Source: Pseudoflavonifractor capillosus
Lineage (GTDB): Bacteria; Bacillota; Clostridia; Oscillospirales; Oscillospiraceae
DNA: 64,000 nt
Direction of reading: 5' to 3'
Assembly (NCBI RefSeq): GCF_016902575.1
Contig: NZ_JACSNZ010000002.1
Location: 62,001 to 126,000 of the forward strand
The stretch's first letter is position 1. The number at the start of each line of letters is the position of its first letter. This document shows positions 1 to 9,340 of the stretch, piece by piece. Below the pieces are notes generated by a model, which was not told where the DNA came from, ran no database searches, and was given only the letters and a program-made list of their open reading frames with translations. The position numbers and the translations under genes were made by a program.

Positions 1-2
1 GC

Positions 3-248
3 ACCCACTTCTGCCGCCGCTGCGGCTACTGTGCTCCCTGTACCGTGGGCATTGATATTCCCTCTCAGTTTCTCATGGCAAACTACGCCCGCCGCTACGG
101 CCTGGCAGACTGGGCGGTGAGCCGCTATCAGGCGCTGGCCCATCACGCAGGGGAGTGCGTGGAGTGTGGGGCATGCGAGACTCGTTGTCCCTACGAACTG
201 CCCATCCGGGAAATGCTGCGGGATGTGGCAAAGGAATTTGGCTGCTAA
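3..248 (+). CDS. Aldo/keto reductase, C-terminal 4Fe-4S tail (5' partial)
   Basis: Only the last 81 codons are in the window; the frame is open to the left edge. The visible part carries two cysteine clusters, [10 protein letters not shown] near the start and [12 protein letters not shown] near the end. This is the ferredoxin-like tail of the COG1453 group of aldo/keto reductases, NAD(P)H oxidoreductases with an added 4Fe-4S domain. The catalytic barrel lies outside the window, so the substrate cannot be judged. The stop is 30 bp before uvrA. An unrelated ferredoxin-like protein is the alternative, but the spacing of both clusters followed by a short C-terminal helix fits the reductase tail best. 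Confidence 0.7.
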   Translation, partial: THFCRRCGYCAPCTVGIDIPSQFLMANYARRYGLADWAVSRYQALAHHAGECVECGACETRCPYELPIREMLRDVAKEFGC

Positions 249-278
249 ACACAGCCCAACATTTGAAGGAGACCCAAT

Positions 279-3119
279 ATGTTAGACCATATTCTCATTA
301 AGGGCGCCAGAGAGAACAACTTGAAAAACATTGATGTGGAGATTCCCCGGGACAAGCTGGTGGTGCTTACTGGGCTGTCTGGCTCGGGAAAATCCTCCCT
401 GGCCTTTGAGACCCTGTATGCCGAGGGCCAGCGCCGCTATGTGGAGTCCCTGTCCTCCTACGCCCGCATGTTTCTGGGACAGATGGAAAAGCCGGATGTG
501 GACTACATCGAGGGTCTGTCCCCGGCCATCTCCATCGACCAGAAGACCACCTCCAAAAATCCCCGTTCTACCGTGGGTACGGTGACGGAGATCTATGACT
601 ATTTGCGTCTGCTGTGGGCAAGAGTGGGCACCCCACACTGCCCCAAGTGCGGTAAGGAGATCCACCAACAGACCGTTGACCAGATCATTGACCAGGTGCT
701 GGCCCTGCCCCAAGCCACCCGTATTCAGGTGCTGGCCCCTGTCATCCGAGGGAAAAAGGGCGAGCACGCCAAGGTGCTGGAGGATGCCCGGCGCTCCGGC
801 TACGTCCGGGTGCGCATTGATGGAGCTCTCTACGATCTGTCTGAAGAGATCAAGCTGGAGAAGAACAAAAAGCACAACATTGAGGTGGTGGTAGACCGCC
901 TGGTCATTCGGGAGGACATCACCCGCCGCCTCACCGACTCGGTGGAGACGGCCACCGCCTTATCCGGCGGTGTGGTCATCGTCAACCTGGTGGAAAACGA
1001 TGAGGATCTGCTCTTCTCCCAGAACTACGCCTGTGAGGACTGCGGTATCTCCATTGAGGAGCTCACCCCCCGTATGTTCTCCTTCAACAACCCCTTTGGC
1101 GCCTGTCCCACCTGTACGGGACTGGGGGCCCAGCTGAAGGTGGACCCGGATTTGATTATCCCAAACCGTAGCCTGTCCATTTTAGAGGGAGCTATCACCG
1201 CCTCCGGGTGGAACAACATCAAGTCCGACGGCATTTCTCGGATGTACTTTGACGCTCTGGCTGCAAAATACCACTTCAACCTCACCGATCCCATCGAGAA
1301 ACTTACCCCGGAAGTGCTGGACATCATCCTCTACGGAACCAAGGGTGAAAAACTCACCATCCACTATGACCAGCCCCGGGGGAAGGGTGTGCTGTACCAG
1401 CCCTTTGAGGGCATCATCAACAACCTGGAGCGCCGCTATAAGGAGACCCAGTCCGACGCCATGAAGCGGGAGATTGAGGAGTGTATGAGCGAGTCTCCCT
1501 GTCCTGACTGCCACGGCCAGCGGCTGCGGCCTGAGTCTCTGGCGGTGACGGTGGGGGGCATCTCCATCCACCAGTTCTGTGAGATGCCAGTGGACGAGGC
1601 CTTGTCCTTTTTGGACACCATCACCCTTACCGAGACCCAGATGATGATTGCCGACCGCATTTTGCGGGAAATCCGGGAGAGACTTGGCTTTTTGAAGAGC
1701 GTGGGTCTGCAATACCTGACCCTGAGCCGTCAGGCCGGCACATTGTCCGGCGGCGAGAGCCAGCGCATCCGACTGGCCACCCAGATCGGTTCCTCCCTCA
1801 TGGGAGTGCTGTATATCCTGGACGAGCCCTCCATCGGCCTGCACCAGCGGGACAACGACCTGCTGCTGGGCACTTTGAAGCACCTGCGGGATTTGGGCAA
1901 TACCCTGATTGTGGTGGAGCACGACGAGGACACCATGCGCTCGGCGGATTATATCATCGACATTGGCCCCGGCGCAGGTGTCCATGGCGGCCAGGTGGTG
2001 GCCTGCGGTACCGCTGAAGAGGTGATGAACACCCCGGGCTCCATTACAGGCGACTACCTGTCCGGGCGCAAGAAGGTGCCGATACCCGACCATCGGAGGG
2101 AGGGCAACGGAAAGGTGCTGCGGGTGCTGGGTGCCAGTGAGCACAACCTGCGCCACATCGACGTGGACTTCCCCCTGGGCACCTTCATTGCGGTGACCGG
2201 CGTGTCCGGTTCTGGTAAGTCCTCTCTGGTCAACGAGATCTTGTACAAGCGGCTGGGGGCGGAACTCAACCGTACCAAGGCCAGGCCTGGCAAGCATGAC
2301 GGCATTGAGGGCATTGAGTACCTGGACAAGGTCATCAACATTGATCAGTCTCCCATTGGCCGTACGCCTCGCTCCAATCCCGCCACCTATACGGGGCTTT
2401 TTGGAGATATTCGAGATCTGTTTGCCTCCACCCCCGATGCCAAGAGCCGGGGCTATGGGCCGGGCCGATTCTCCTTCAATGTCCGGGGCGGTCGGTGTGA
2501 GGCCTGCGCCGGAGACGGCCTGTTGAAGATTGAAATGCACTTTTTGCCGGACATCTATGTGCCCTGCGAGGTGTGTAAGGGCAAGCGGTACAACCGGGAG
2601 ACCCTGGAGGTGCGCTACAAGGGCAAGAACATCCACGAGGTGCTGGAGATGACGGTGGAGGAGGCTTTGGGCTTCTTTGAGAATCTGCCCCGGCTGAAGA
2701 CCAAACTGCAAACCCTTATGGATGTGGGTCTGGGCTATGTGAAGCTGGGCCAGCCCTCCACCACCCTGTCTGGCGGCGAGGCCCAGCGGGTGAAGCTGGC
2801 CACCGAGTTGGCCAAGCGCTCCACGGGGTCCACCATCTATATTCTGGACGAGCCCACCACCGGATTGCATACCGCCGACGTACACCAGCTGGTGGAGGTG
2901 CTCCAGCGCCTGGTGGAGTCGGGGAACACTGTGGTGGTCATCGAGCACAACCTTGATGTCATTAAGACTGCCGATTACCTCATTGATCTTGGCCCGGAGG
3001 GAGGAGCCGGGGGCGGTACAGTGGTATGTACCGGGACACCGGAGCAGGTGGCGCAGTGCCCCGAAAGCTACACTGGTCGCTATTTGAAACAAATTTTAGA
3101 GAAAGACAGAGGAGTATAA
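279..3119 (+). CDS. uvrA: UvrABC excision nuclease subunit A
   Basis: Full-length UvrA of 946 residues, the usual length. It is the cytoplasmic damage-sensing ATPase of nucleotide excision repair and loads UvrB at lesions. Walker A GLSGSGKS lies at residues 32-39, a second Walker A (GVSGSGKS) near residue 640, and the two ABC signatures LSGGES and LSGGEA mark both ATPase halves. Zinc-binding CPKC/CPTC and CEAC/CEVC pairs are present. An AAGGAG site precedes the ATG. uvrB is not in the window. The next gene starts 3 bp after the stop and is probably co-transcribed. Confidence 0.97.
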   Translation: MLDHILIKGARENNLKNIDVEIPRDKLVVLTGLSGSGKSSLAFETLYAEGQRRYVESLSSYARMFLGQMEKPDVDYIEGLSPAISIDQKTTSKNPRSTVGTVTEIYDYLRLLWARVGTPHCPKCGKEIHQQTVDQIIDQVLALPQATRIQVLAPVIRGKKGEHAKVLEDARRSGYVRVRIDGALYDLSEEIKLEKNKKHNIEVVVDRLVIREDITRRLTDSVETATALSGGVVIVNLVENDEDLLFSQNYACEDCGISIEELTPRMFSFNNPFGACPTCTGLGAQLKVDPDLIIPNRSLSILEGAITASGWNNIKSDGISRMYFDALAAKYHFNLTDPIEKLTPEVLDIILYGTKGEKLTIHYDQPRGKGVLYQPFEGIINNLERRYKETQSDAMKREIEECMSESPCPDCHGQRLRPESLAVTVGGISIHQFCEMPVDEALSFLDTITLTETQMMIADRILREIRERLGFLKSVGLQYLTLSRQAGTLSGGESQRIRLATQIGSSLMGVLYILDEPSIGLHQRDNDLLLGTLKHLRDLGNTLIVVEHDEDTMRSADYIIDIGPGAGVHGGQVVACGTAEEVMNTPGSITGDYLSGRKKVPIPDHRREGNGKVLRVLGASEHNLRHIDVDFPLGTFIAVTGVSGSGKSSLVNEILYKRLGAELNRTKARPGKHDGIEGIEYLDKVINIDQSPIGRTPRSNPATYTGLFGDIRDLFASTPDAKSRGYGPGRFSFNVRGGRCEACAGDGLLKIEMHFLPDIYVPCEVCKGKRYNRETLEVRYKGKNIHEVLEMTVEEALGFFENLPRLKTKLQTLMDVGLGYVKLGQPSTTLSGGEAQRVKLATELAKRSTGSTIYILDEPTTGLHTADVHQLVEVLQRLVESGNTVVVIEHNLDVIKTADYLIDLGPEGGAGGGTVVCTGTPEQVAQCPESYTGRYLKQILEKDRGV

Positions 3120-3122
3120 GAG

Positions 3123-3608
3123 ATGGATTTGATGCAATGGCTGACCACCGACTTGAACGGTGAGTTTTTGCTGACACTGCTGGTGTCTATGGTGCCTGTG
3201 GTGGAGCTGCGAGGTGGTATTCCCTTCGGCGTGGCGGCAGGCCTGCCTGTGTGGGCAGCGTATCTGGCAGCGGTGATTGGGAATCTGATTCCCGTGCCGT
3301 TCATTGTGGTGTATATCCGCCGAATTTTCCTTTTCATGCGCCAGCACATGCCTCGGCTCAACAGCCTGGTGGACAAGATGGAGCGGAAGGCTCATCTGAA
3401 AAGTGCCTCGGTGCTCAAATATCAGTATTTGGGTCTGGCCATCTTTGTGGCCATCCCGCTGCCCGGCACCGGAGCCTGGACCGGAGCGCTGGTGGCAGCC
3501 TTCCTGGATATGCGCCTGAAGAAGGCCCTGCCCTCCATCGCCGGGGGCGTGCTGTCCGCAGGGCTGATTATCAGCATTCTCTCCTATGGAGTGAAAAGCC
3601 TTTTTTGA
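3123..3608 (+). CDS. Small multi-drug export family protein (COG2426-like)
   Basis: A 161-residue integral membrane protein with an N-terminal segment VSMVPVVELRGGIPFGVAAGL, at least three further hydrophobic stretches and the motif LPGTGAWTGAL near residues 115-125. The RGGIP and LPGTGAWTG motifs typify the PF06695 family, named for small multidrug export although transport has hardly been demonstrated. The start overlaps the ribosome binding site left by the uvrA end (GAGGAG before the uvrA stop), so the two are probably translationally coupled. Function beyond a membrane role is not established. Confidence 0.8.
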   Translation: MDLMQWLTTDLNGEFLLTLLVSMVPVVELRGGIPFGVAAGLPVWAAYLAAVIGNLIPVPFIVVYIRRIFLFMRQHMPRLNSLVDKMERKAHLKSASVLKYQYLGLAIFVAIPLPGTGAWTGALVAAFLDMRLKKALPSIAGGVLSAGLIISILSYGVKSLF

Positions 3609-3648
3609 GGCAGAAGCCCTGTGACCTCCACCACCTTTGGGGCATAGA

Positions 3649-3960
3649 ATGACCCAAAGGTGGTGGTTGGTTATGGGTGCATATCTGGTTTTAGGACTGC
3701 TGGCGGCCCTGGGACTGCTGGCTCTGAGCTGGCTGGTGCTGGGGCGACTGCTGCTGCCCATCCCACTGGCCCTCACCGTGTCTTTGAAAGGATATGGGGA
3801 CGGAGAGGGACTGGAGCAGGGGGTCAAGGCACTGCACTGGATGCGGCGCACTGGCTTGTGGCGGGGCGAAATCCTCATTCTGGATGGCGGAATGTCCCCT
3901 CAGGGGCTGGAAGTGGCCCGGCATCTGGTGGAGGAATACCATGCACAATTAAACATATGA
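3649..3960 (+). CDS. Hypothetical membrane-anchored protein
   Basis: A 103-residue protein not recognised as a named family. The first 45 residues form one long or two short hydrophobic segments rich in Leu and Gly; the rest is a small soluble domain containing EILILDGGMSPQGLEVAR, which reads like a compact alpha/beta domain facing the cytoplasm. The ATG at 3649 is chosen over an in-frame TTG at 3637; another ATG at 3673 has a better upstream purine run (AAAGGTGG) and may be the true start. A hairpin terminator follows the stop by 7 bp. Confidence 0.55.
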   Translation: MTQRWWLVMGAYLVLGLLAALGLLALSWLVLGRLLLPIPLALTVSLKGYGDGEGLEQGVKALHWMRRTGLWRGEILILDGGMSPQGLEVARHLVEEYHAQLNI

Positions 3961-3967
3961 GAACTTG

Positions 3968-3990
3968 CCCCCCAGAAGGTTTCTGGGGGG
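3968..3990 (+). terminator. Hairpin after the hypothetical membrane gene
   Basis: A perfect 10-bp GC-rich stem (CCCCCCAGAA / TTCTGGGGGG) with a 3-nt loop lies between the stop at 3960 and the next gene. No clear T-run follows, so it may attenuate rather than fully end transcription into the carboxypeptidase gene. Confidence 0.55.
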
Positions 3991-4007
3991 CTTATAAGAA
4001 AGGAAGA

Positions 4008-5510
4008 ATGGATATGGACATTCAACAGGCACTCAATCAGCTGCAAGAACTGCAAAAAAAGCTCTACGCATTTTCCGCAGCCCAGTCCTCTTTGTACTTA
4101 GACGGGGTCACCGTGGCCCCCAGGGACACCTCCGCAGGCCGTGGCGTGGCCCTGGGCGTTCTGGCTGGAGAGCAGCACAAGACCCTGTCTGACCCCCAGG
4201 TGGGGGAGATGCTGGAGGTGCTGTCTGCTGCTGGGGAGCAGCTTACCCCGGCACAGCGCCGCCAAGTGGAGCTGCTCACCCGAGAGTACCGCCAACTCTC
4301 CCGCATCCCTGCCCAGGAGTATATGGAGTATGCCATGCTGGTCAACGAGGCCAGCGATGTGTGGCACCGGGCCAAGGAGACCAACGACTTCCCCCTCTTT
4401 GCCCCAGTGCTGGAGAAGCTGGTGGACTACAACCGCCGCTTTGCCGGCTATTACGACGCCAACAAGCCTCCCTATGATGCTTTGCTCAATGAATATGAGC
4501 GTGGGATCACCATGGCGGAGCTGGACAAGTTCTTTGCTGCGGTGCGGGACAAGCTGGTGCCGCTGATCCATGCCATTGGGGAGAAAGAGCAGCCGGACGT
4601 GAGTTTCCTGCACCGCCACTACCCGGTGGAGGTCCAGCGTAAGTTCTCCGACTACCTCATGGAGGTGCTGGGCCTGGATCGGGCTCACTGCGGCATTGGG
4701 GAGACGGAGCACCCCTTCACTCTGGGCTTCAACACCCAGGATGTACGCATTACCACCCATTACCTGGAGGACGACGTGGCCAGTTCCATGTATTCCGTGA
4801 TCCACGAGGGGGGGCACGCCATGTATGAGCTGAACGTGGAGCCGGAGTATGACTACACTTGTCTCACCGGCGGGGCTTCTATGGGCATCCACGAGAGTCA
4901 GTCCCGTTTTTACGAAAATCTCATTGGCCGTTCTCTGCCCTTTGTCCAGGCCATTTTCCCCAAGATGCAGGAGCTGTTTCCCCAGCAGCTGGCGGATGTG
5001 ACGGCCGAGCAGATGTACCGGGCGGTGAACATGGCCCAGCCCTCCCTCATTCGCACTGAGGCAGACGAGCTGACTTACTGCCTCCACGTCATGGTTCGCT
5101 ATGAGATGGAAAAGCAGCTTATCGGCGGCACTCTGGAGGTGAAGGATGTGCCTGCTGTGTGGAATCGGCTGTACAAGGAGTACCTGGGGGTGGATGTGCC
5201 TGACGACACCCACGGCTGTCTCCAGGACTCCCACTGGTCTGGCGGCATGATCGGCTACTTCCCCTCCTATGCCCTGGGCAGCGCCTATGGGGCGCAGATG
5301 CTGCGCAACATGGAGCAGGATGTGGACGTGTGGGGCAGCGTGGCCCGGGGTGATTTAGCTCCTGTGACAGGCTGGCTGAAGGACAAGGTCCACCGCCATG
5401 GCCGCATGCTGGACCCTGCCCAGCTGGTGGCGGAGGCATGTGGCACGTTTGATCCCACGGTGTACACCGACTATCTCACCGAAAAATACTCCAAACTCTA
5501 TAACCTGTGA
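4008..5510 (+). CDS. Thermostable-type metallocarboxypeptidase, family M32
   Basis: A 500-residue zinc carboxypeptidase of the Taq type, which removes C-terminal residues from peptides in the cytoplasm. The zinc motif HEGGH (within IHEGGHAMYE) sits near residue 265, and the downstream GIHESQSRFYEN segment supplies the third metal-ligand Glu typical of M32. Length matches the family. The ATG at 4008 follows AAAGGAAG; a second ATG two codons later is possible. The frame stays open upstream to 3660, but that part overlaps the preceding gene out of phase and is not coding. The next gene starts 11 bp downstream, suggesting one operon. Confidence 0.93.
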   Translation: MDMDIQQALNQLQELQKKLYAFSAAQSSLYLDGVTVAPRDTSAGRGVALGVLAGEQHKTLSDPQVGEMLEVLSAAGEQLTPAQRRQVELLTREYRQLSRIPAQEYMEYAMLVNEASDVWHRAKETNDFPLFAPVLEKLVDYNRRFAGYYDANKPPYDALLNEYERGITMAELDKFFAAVRDKLVPLIHAIGEKEQPDVSFLHRHYPVEVQRKFSDYLMEVLGLDRAHCGIGETEHPFTLGFNTQDVRITTHYLEDDVASSMYSVIHEGGHAMYELNVEPEYDYTCLTGGASMGIHESQSRFYENLIGRSLPFVQAIFPKMQELFPQQLADVTAEQMYRAVNMAQPSLIRTEADELTYCLHVMVRYEMEKQLIGGTLEVKDVPAVWNRLYKEYLGVDVPDDTHGCLQDSHWSGGMIGYFPSYALGSAYGAQMLRNMEQDVDVWGSVARGDLAPVTGWLKDKVHRHGRMLDPAQLVAEACGTFDPTVYTDYLTEKYSKLYNL

Positions 5511-5520
5511 GGTGACAGAC

Positions 5521-6081
5521 ATGGCGTGGACATTGGAACAGATTGAGGACCAGAGCCGTCAGGCTGTTTTGGAGCTGCTGGAGGTGTCCGGCATGACCTC
5601 CGGCCAGATCCTGGTGGTGGGCTGTTCCTCCTCGGAGGTGGTGGGGGGCCACATCGGCAAGGCCTCCAGCCTGGAGACGGCACAGGCTATTTTCCGTGGG
5701 ATTTGGCCGGTAGTGCAGGAGCGAGGCATTTACTTAGCTGCCCAGTGCTGTGAGCATCTGAACCGGGCTTTGATTGTGGAGGCAGCATGTGCGGACAAGT
5801 ACGGCTATGAGCCGGTGTGCGTGGTACCTCAACCCAAGGCGGGGGGCTCCTTTGCCACCACCGCTTGGCGCAGCTTTGAACACCCAGTGGCGGTGGAGCA
5901 CATTCGGGCCCACGGCGGCCTGGACATCGGCGGTACCCTCATTGGAATGCACTTGAAGGACGTGGCAGTTCCGGTACGCCTGAGCCTGGATCATATCGGG
6001 GAGGGGCTGCTGCTGTGCGCCCGCACCCGGCCCAAGTTCATCGGCGGCAGGCGGGCGGTGTACGATGGAGAGCAAAGGTAA
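5521..6081 (+). CDS. TIGR01440/UPF0340 family protein (YwlG-like)
   Basis: A 186-residue protein with the family features VVGCSSSEVVGGHIGKASS near residue 30, QCCEHLNRALV-like at about residue 75, and GGLDIGGTLIGMHL at about 140. UPF0340 proteins are conserved in Firmicutes and have no firmly assigned reaction; the cysteine-containing motifs suggest a small enzyme. A GAGGTGA site precedes the ATG by 5 bp. Its 3' end overlaps the following regulator by 17 bp, so the two are probably translationally coupled. Confidence 0.85.
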   Translation: MAWTLEQIEDQSRQAVLELLEVSGMTSGQILVVGCSSSEVVGGHIGKASSLETAQAIFRGIWPVVQERGIYLAAQCCEHLNRALIVEAACADKYGYEPVCVVPQPKAGGSFATTAWRSFEHPVAVEHIRAHGGLDIGGTLIGMHLKDVAVPVRLSLDHIGEGLLLCARTRPKFIGGRRAVYDGEQR

Positions 6082-7225
6082 TCGACTGTTTGTAGGGGCA
6101 GTCATTCGCAGAGAACGCCTGCGCCGGGACTGGATCCAGGAGGGGCTGTGCCGTGGCATTTGCACGGTGTCCTACCTCTCCAAAATCGAGCAGGGTAAGG
6201 CGGAGGGCAGCGGCGAAGTGCTGGGCCTGCTGCTGGAGCGGCTGGGAGTGCCCTGGTATGAGGACCAGGAGACCCTGGCGGCAGGGGAGAAGTGGGTGGA
6301 GCGCTGCTATGAGGCGGTGCTGTCCGGTGATCCCGAGTCTCACGGCGCTCTGGCTCCGGAGTTTGATGCCCTGGCGCCCCGGCTTGCAAGCAGCCCATAT
6401 GGGCTGGATGTGGCAGTGCTGCGGGGCTTTGTCCGCCCGGAACAGGCCATGGAGGACACGGGGCTGGAGGAGTATCTGGACCGCCGCCAGCTGGCCCTGC
6501 GCCGGGTGCAGCAGGAGCGCTACCAGGAAGCTCTGGACCTGTACCCCTGCGCCTATACCTGGATGAGGGCGGGAGTAGACCACTATTTCCGGGGGGACAG
6601 CTACACCGCTGCTGTGGAGTGTCTGAGTCAGGCCTATCAGCGTGCCTGTGAGCAGGGTTATGTGCGCTTAATGCTGCTGGCCAAGCTGTACATGGGAAAT
6701 TGCTACTGCAACCAGCTTCATCTGAAACAGATGGAGGAGCAGTACCGAGTGGCCCGTCGGCTGGCCCAGGCTCTGGGCGATAAGGAAATCTTGCGCAGTA
6801 TGGCCTATAATCAGGCATCGGGCTATTTGGAGTGCGGGCAATACCAGCGAGCCTACGAATATTTCTCTGCGGTGGACGAGCCCACAGGGATGGACTTGCA
6901 CAAGCTGGCTCTATGCTGTGAAAAGCTGGGGTTGACGGCCCAGGCCCTGGAGGCCCTGGACCAGGCAGACGGGATGGACTGGGACTGGGAACTGGGCAGA
7001 CAGATGTGCCATCTGGTGCGCTACCGCCTGGAGTATCCCGACTATCTGCGCCACACGGAATACGGGGCGCAGCTCTTACAGGTGTTCCAGGACTGCCAGA
7101 CCCAGCTTCCCATCGGCTATGCGGCGTTCCACCTGCCCTGGGTGCTGGAGTGGTACACGGCAAACCGACAGTACCGCAACGCCTACGAGCTTCTCCGGAA
7201 TTTTCCCATCAAACTGGATTTATAA
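6065..7225 (+). CDS. XRE-family regulator with TPR-like C-terminal domain
   Basis: A 386-residue protein. Residues about 10-60 form a helix-turn-helix of the XRE type (GAVIRRERLRRDWIQEGLC and SYLSKIEQGKAEGS). The remainder consists of repeated antiparallel helices with TPR character (for example CLSQAYQRACEQGYVRLMLLAKLYMGN in shape). This layout resembles the RRNPP/Rgg type regulators that read small signalling peptides, although no adjacent signal-peptide gene is visible. It starts inside the end of the UPF0340 gene and is followed by a strong terminator. Its target is unknown; the adjacent MFS gene is one possibility. Confidence 0.75.
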   Translation: MESKGNRLFVGAVIRRERLRRDWIQEGLCRGICTVSYLSKIEQGKAEGSGEVLGLLLERLGVPWYEDQETLAAGEKWVERCYEAVLSGDPESHGALAPEFDALAPRLASSPYGLDVAVLRGFVRPEQAMEDTGLEEYLDRRQLALRRVQQERYQEALDLYPCAYTWMRAGVDHYFRGDSYTAAVECLSQAYQRACEQGYVRLMLLAKLYMGNCYCNQLHLKQMEEQYRVARRLAQALGDKEILRSMAYNQASGYLECGQYQRAYEYFSAVDEPTGMDLHKLALCCEKLGLTAQALEALDQADGMDWDWELGRQMCHLVRYRLEYPDYLRHTEYGAQLLQVFQDCQTQLPIGYAAFHLPWVLEWYTANRQYRNAYELLRNFPIKLDL

Positions 7226-7231
7226 CCCATT

Positions 7232-7277
7232 AAGGCCCTTCCTTGGGAGAACATTTTCCCAAAGGAAGGGCCTTTTT
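7232..7277 (+). terminator. Intrinsic terminator
   Basis: A long stem pairs AAGGCCCTTCCTTGGGA with TTCCCAAAGGAAGGGCC and is followed by TTTTTCT. It lies 7 bp after the regulator stop and ends the operon before the MFS gene. Confidence 0.9.
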
Positions 7278-7320
7278 CTACCCTTATACCCTGTGCTACC
7301 ATGAATGTGAGGTGAAAGAC

Positions 7321-8550
7321 ATGAGACAGACCCTTTGGACGAAAAACTTTACCCTGGTGACTCTGGCCACCACCCTGGGGGCCATTGGCGGCATTGCGGG
7401 CAGCTTTGCTCTGTCTTTTTTGGCCTTTGATGAGACGGGGAGCACTTTAGCCTCCTCCCTCATTCTGGCTATTCAGATGGTGCCCTACTTTATCATTCCC
7501 TTATTCGCCGCCCCCTGGATGGATCGGATGCCCCGCAAGCCATTTCTGGTGGGCGGCGATGTGCTCAACGGCATCCTCTACGGGGCGGCAGGTCTTTACC
7601 TGATGTTCTGGGATTTTCACTACCTGGGATATCTGGGCTTCTCTCTGCTGCTGGCCTCTCTGGGGGCCTTTGATGAGCTGGCATACAACTGCATCTATCC
7701 CAAGCTCATTCCCAGCGGCCTGGAGGAAAAGGGGTATGCGGTATCTGCCACCCTCTACCCGGTGCTCAAGGTTATCATGACCCCGGTGGCGGCGGTGCTG
7801 CTGGACACACTGGGAGTGGCGTGGATCCTCCTCATCCAGGCCGGGCTGTCCCTGTTGGCGGCAGGGGTGGAGAGCCGCATCCAGATAGTGGAGCATGTGG
7901 AGAAGGGGGCAGCCCGGTTTTCCCTGGGTCTGTGGTGGGGGGACATCCGGGAGGCGGCCCGGTACCTCAAACAGGAGAAGGGCCTGCGCAGCATCTACGG
8001 CTATATGGCAGTGACCAACGGAGTGGCCAGTGGATATTCCCCACTGCTGGTGGCCTTTTTTCGCACCATGCCCGGCATGAGTGCATTCCTGTATGGGCTG
8101 TTCTCGGTGGCGGAGTTTGTGGGGCGCAGTCTGGGCGGGGTGGTGCAGTACCGGGTGCGTATCCCCGACGAGAAGAAGTACGGCTTTGCCTTCTTTGTCT
8201 ATCAGTTCTACGAGGTCATGGACATCTGCCTGTTGTGGCTGCCCTATCCCCTGATGCTGTTCAACCGGGTCAGTGCGGGCTTTTTGGGAGTCAACAGCGC
8301 CACCATGCGTCAGGCGGCGGTGCAGCGGTATCTCCCCGAGGGACTCCGGGCCAGAATCAACGCCTTTGAGAGTATGTGCATTATGGCAGCCTCGAGTATG
8401 TGCAGCCTGGGCATGGGAGCGCTGGGGGAAGTTTTGGACTATCGGCTGTGCGTCACTCTGGGTGCTGCCTTCACTTTGGGGGTATGCTGGCTCACCATCT
8501 GGAAGAACCGAGATCGAGTGCGAAAGGTTTACCAGCCTGAGAGCGTGTAG
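7321..8550 (+). CDS. MFS transporter
   Basis: A 409-residue inner-membrane protein with about 12 hydrophobic segments. It begins LWTKNFTLVTLATTLGAIGGIAGSFALS and has the MFS loop motif DRMPRKPFL near residue 63 between helices 2 and 3. This resembles major facilitator drug or metabolite exporters; substrate unknown. The start at 7321 is chosen because GAGGTGAAAGAC precedes the ATG; the frame extends to 7243 but that part overlaps the terminator. An XRE-TPR regulator lies just upstream. Confidence 0.85.
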   Translation: MRQTLWTKNFTLVTLATTLGAIGGIAGSFALSFLAFDETGSTLASSLILAIQMVPYFIIPLFAAPWMDRMPRKPFLVGGDVLNGILYGAAGLYLMFWDFHYLGYLGFSLLLASLGAFDELAYNCIYPKLIPSGLEEKGYAVSATLYPVLKVIMTPVAAVLLDTLGVAWILLIQAGLSLLAAGVESRIQIVEHVEKGAARFSLGLWWGDIREAARYLKQEKGLRSIYGYMAVTNGVASGYSPLLVAFFRTMPGMSAFLYGLFSVAEFVGRSLGGVVQYRVRIPDEKKYGFAFFVYQFYEVMDICLLWLPYPLMLFNRVSAGFLGVNSATMRQAAVQRYLPEGLRARINAFESMCIMAASSMCSLGMGALGEVLDYRLCVTLGAAFTLGVCWLTIWKNRDRVRKVYQPESV

Positions 8551-8609
8551 CAGCAATGTGCATATTTCTGAGATTTCTCGCCAGAATACCAGAAAAGGAG
8601 GAGTTCGCC

Positions 8610-9281
8610 ATGCCTGTACTCACACTCTGTCTCACCGCAGTGGGTTCCTTTGTGGTTCTGTTTCTGGTGGCAAAATTCATCGGCCACAAGCAGATCGCCC
8701 AGCTGGATTTCTTCGACTATATCACAGGAATCACCATTGGCTCCATTGCCGCCGAGATGGCCACCGAGCTGGAGGAGCCGTGGAAGCCCCTGGTTGCCAT
8801 GGTGATTTACGGCGGAATCACGGTATTTTTGAGTTTTCTCTCCAGCCGCTATCCCAGGACTCGAAAGTATCTCAACGGAACTCCCACCATTTTGTTGGAT
8901 CATGGCAAGCTGTACTATGAGAACATGAAAAAGGCTCGGCTGGACTTGAGTGAGTTCCTGGTCATGTGCCGTCAGCAGGGGTATTTTGACCTCACCACCA
9001 TCCAGACCGCCATTTTTGAGTATAACGGCAAACTTACCATTCTGCCTGTGACCACTCAGAGGCCTGTAACACCCCAGGACATGGCGTTAACGCCAGCCCA
9101 GGAGCTGATTTTCACTGAACTCATTATGGATGGACGCATTTTGGAGGACAACCTCAAACGCATGGGATTGGATCGAACCTGGTTGGACAAGCAACTCAAG
9201 CAGCACCATATCTCCTCAGCCAAAGAGGTGTTTTTGGCGGCCTGCGATCGCAATTTGAAGTTTGTGCTCTTCAAGAAATAA
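8610..9281 (+). CDS. DUF421 family membrane protein (YetF-like)
   Basis: A 223-residue protein with three N-terminal hydrophobic segments and a soluble C-terminal part. The segment DFFDYITGITIGSIAAEMA near residue 32 and later LDLSEFLVMCRQQGYFDLTTI-like residues are typical of the YetF/DUF421 family, common in spore-formers and of unclear function. AAAAGGAGGAG precedes the ATG at 8610; the frame is open to 8556 but has no good site there. It sits 59 bp after the MFS gene and ends inside a bidirectional terminator. Confidence 0.87.
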   Translation: MPVLTLCLTAVGSFVVLFLVAKFIGHKQIAQLDFFDYITGITIGSIAAEMATELEEPWKPLVAMVIYGGITVFLSFLSSRYPRTRKYLNGTPTILLDHGKLYYENMKKARLDLSEFLVMCRQQGYFDLTTIQTAIFEYNGKLTILPVTTQRPVTPQDMALTPAQELIFTELIMDGRILEDNLKRMGLDRTWLDKQLKQHHISSAKEVFLAACDRNLKFVLFKK

Positions 9282-9324
9282 CCTGAAAAGCCCCCGGATG
9301 TGTGCATCCGGGGGCTTTTCAGGT
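9281..9324. terminator. Bidirectional terminator
   Basis: A perfect 20-bp stem (ACCTGAAAAGCCCCCGGATG with its complement) and a 4-nt loop lies between the convergent DUF421 and MATE genes and has A/T tracts in both arms. It probably ends both transcripts. Confidence 0.9.
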
Positions 9325-9340
9325 AAGTGTAGGACGGAAC

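Noticed and set aside
1182..3092. A 636-codon minus-strand open frame opposite uvrA
   Set aside because: It mirrors the high-G+C coding frame of uvrA, has no ribosome site or family motif, and uvrA is certain.
4098..5234. A 378-codon minus-strand frame opposite the M32 carboxypeptidase
   Set aside because: Shadow of the carboxypeptidase gene; composition and lack of motifs argue against coding.
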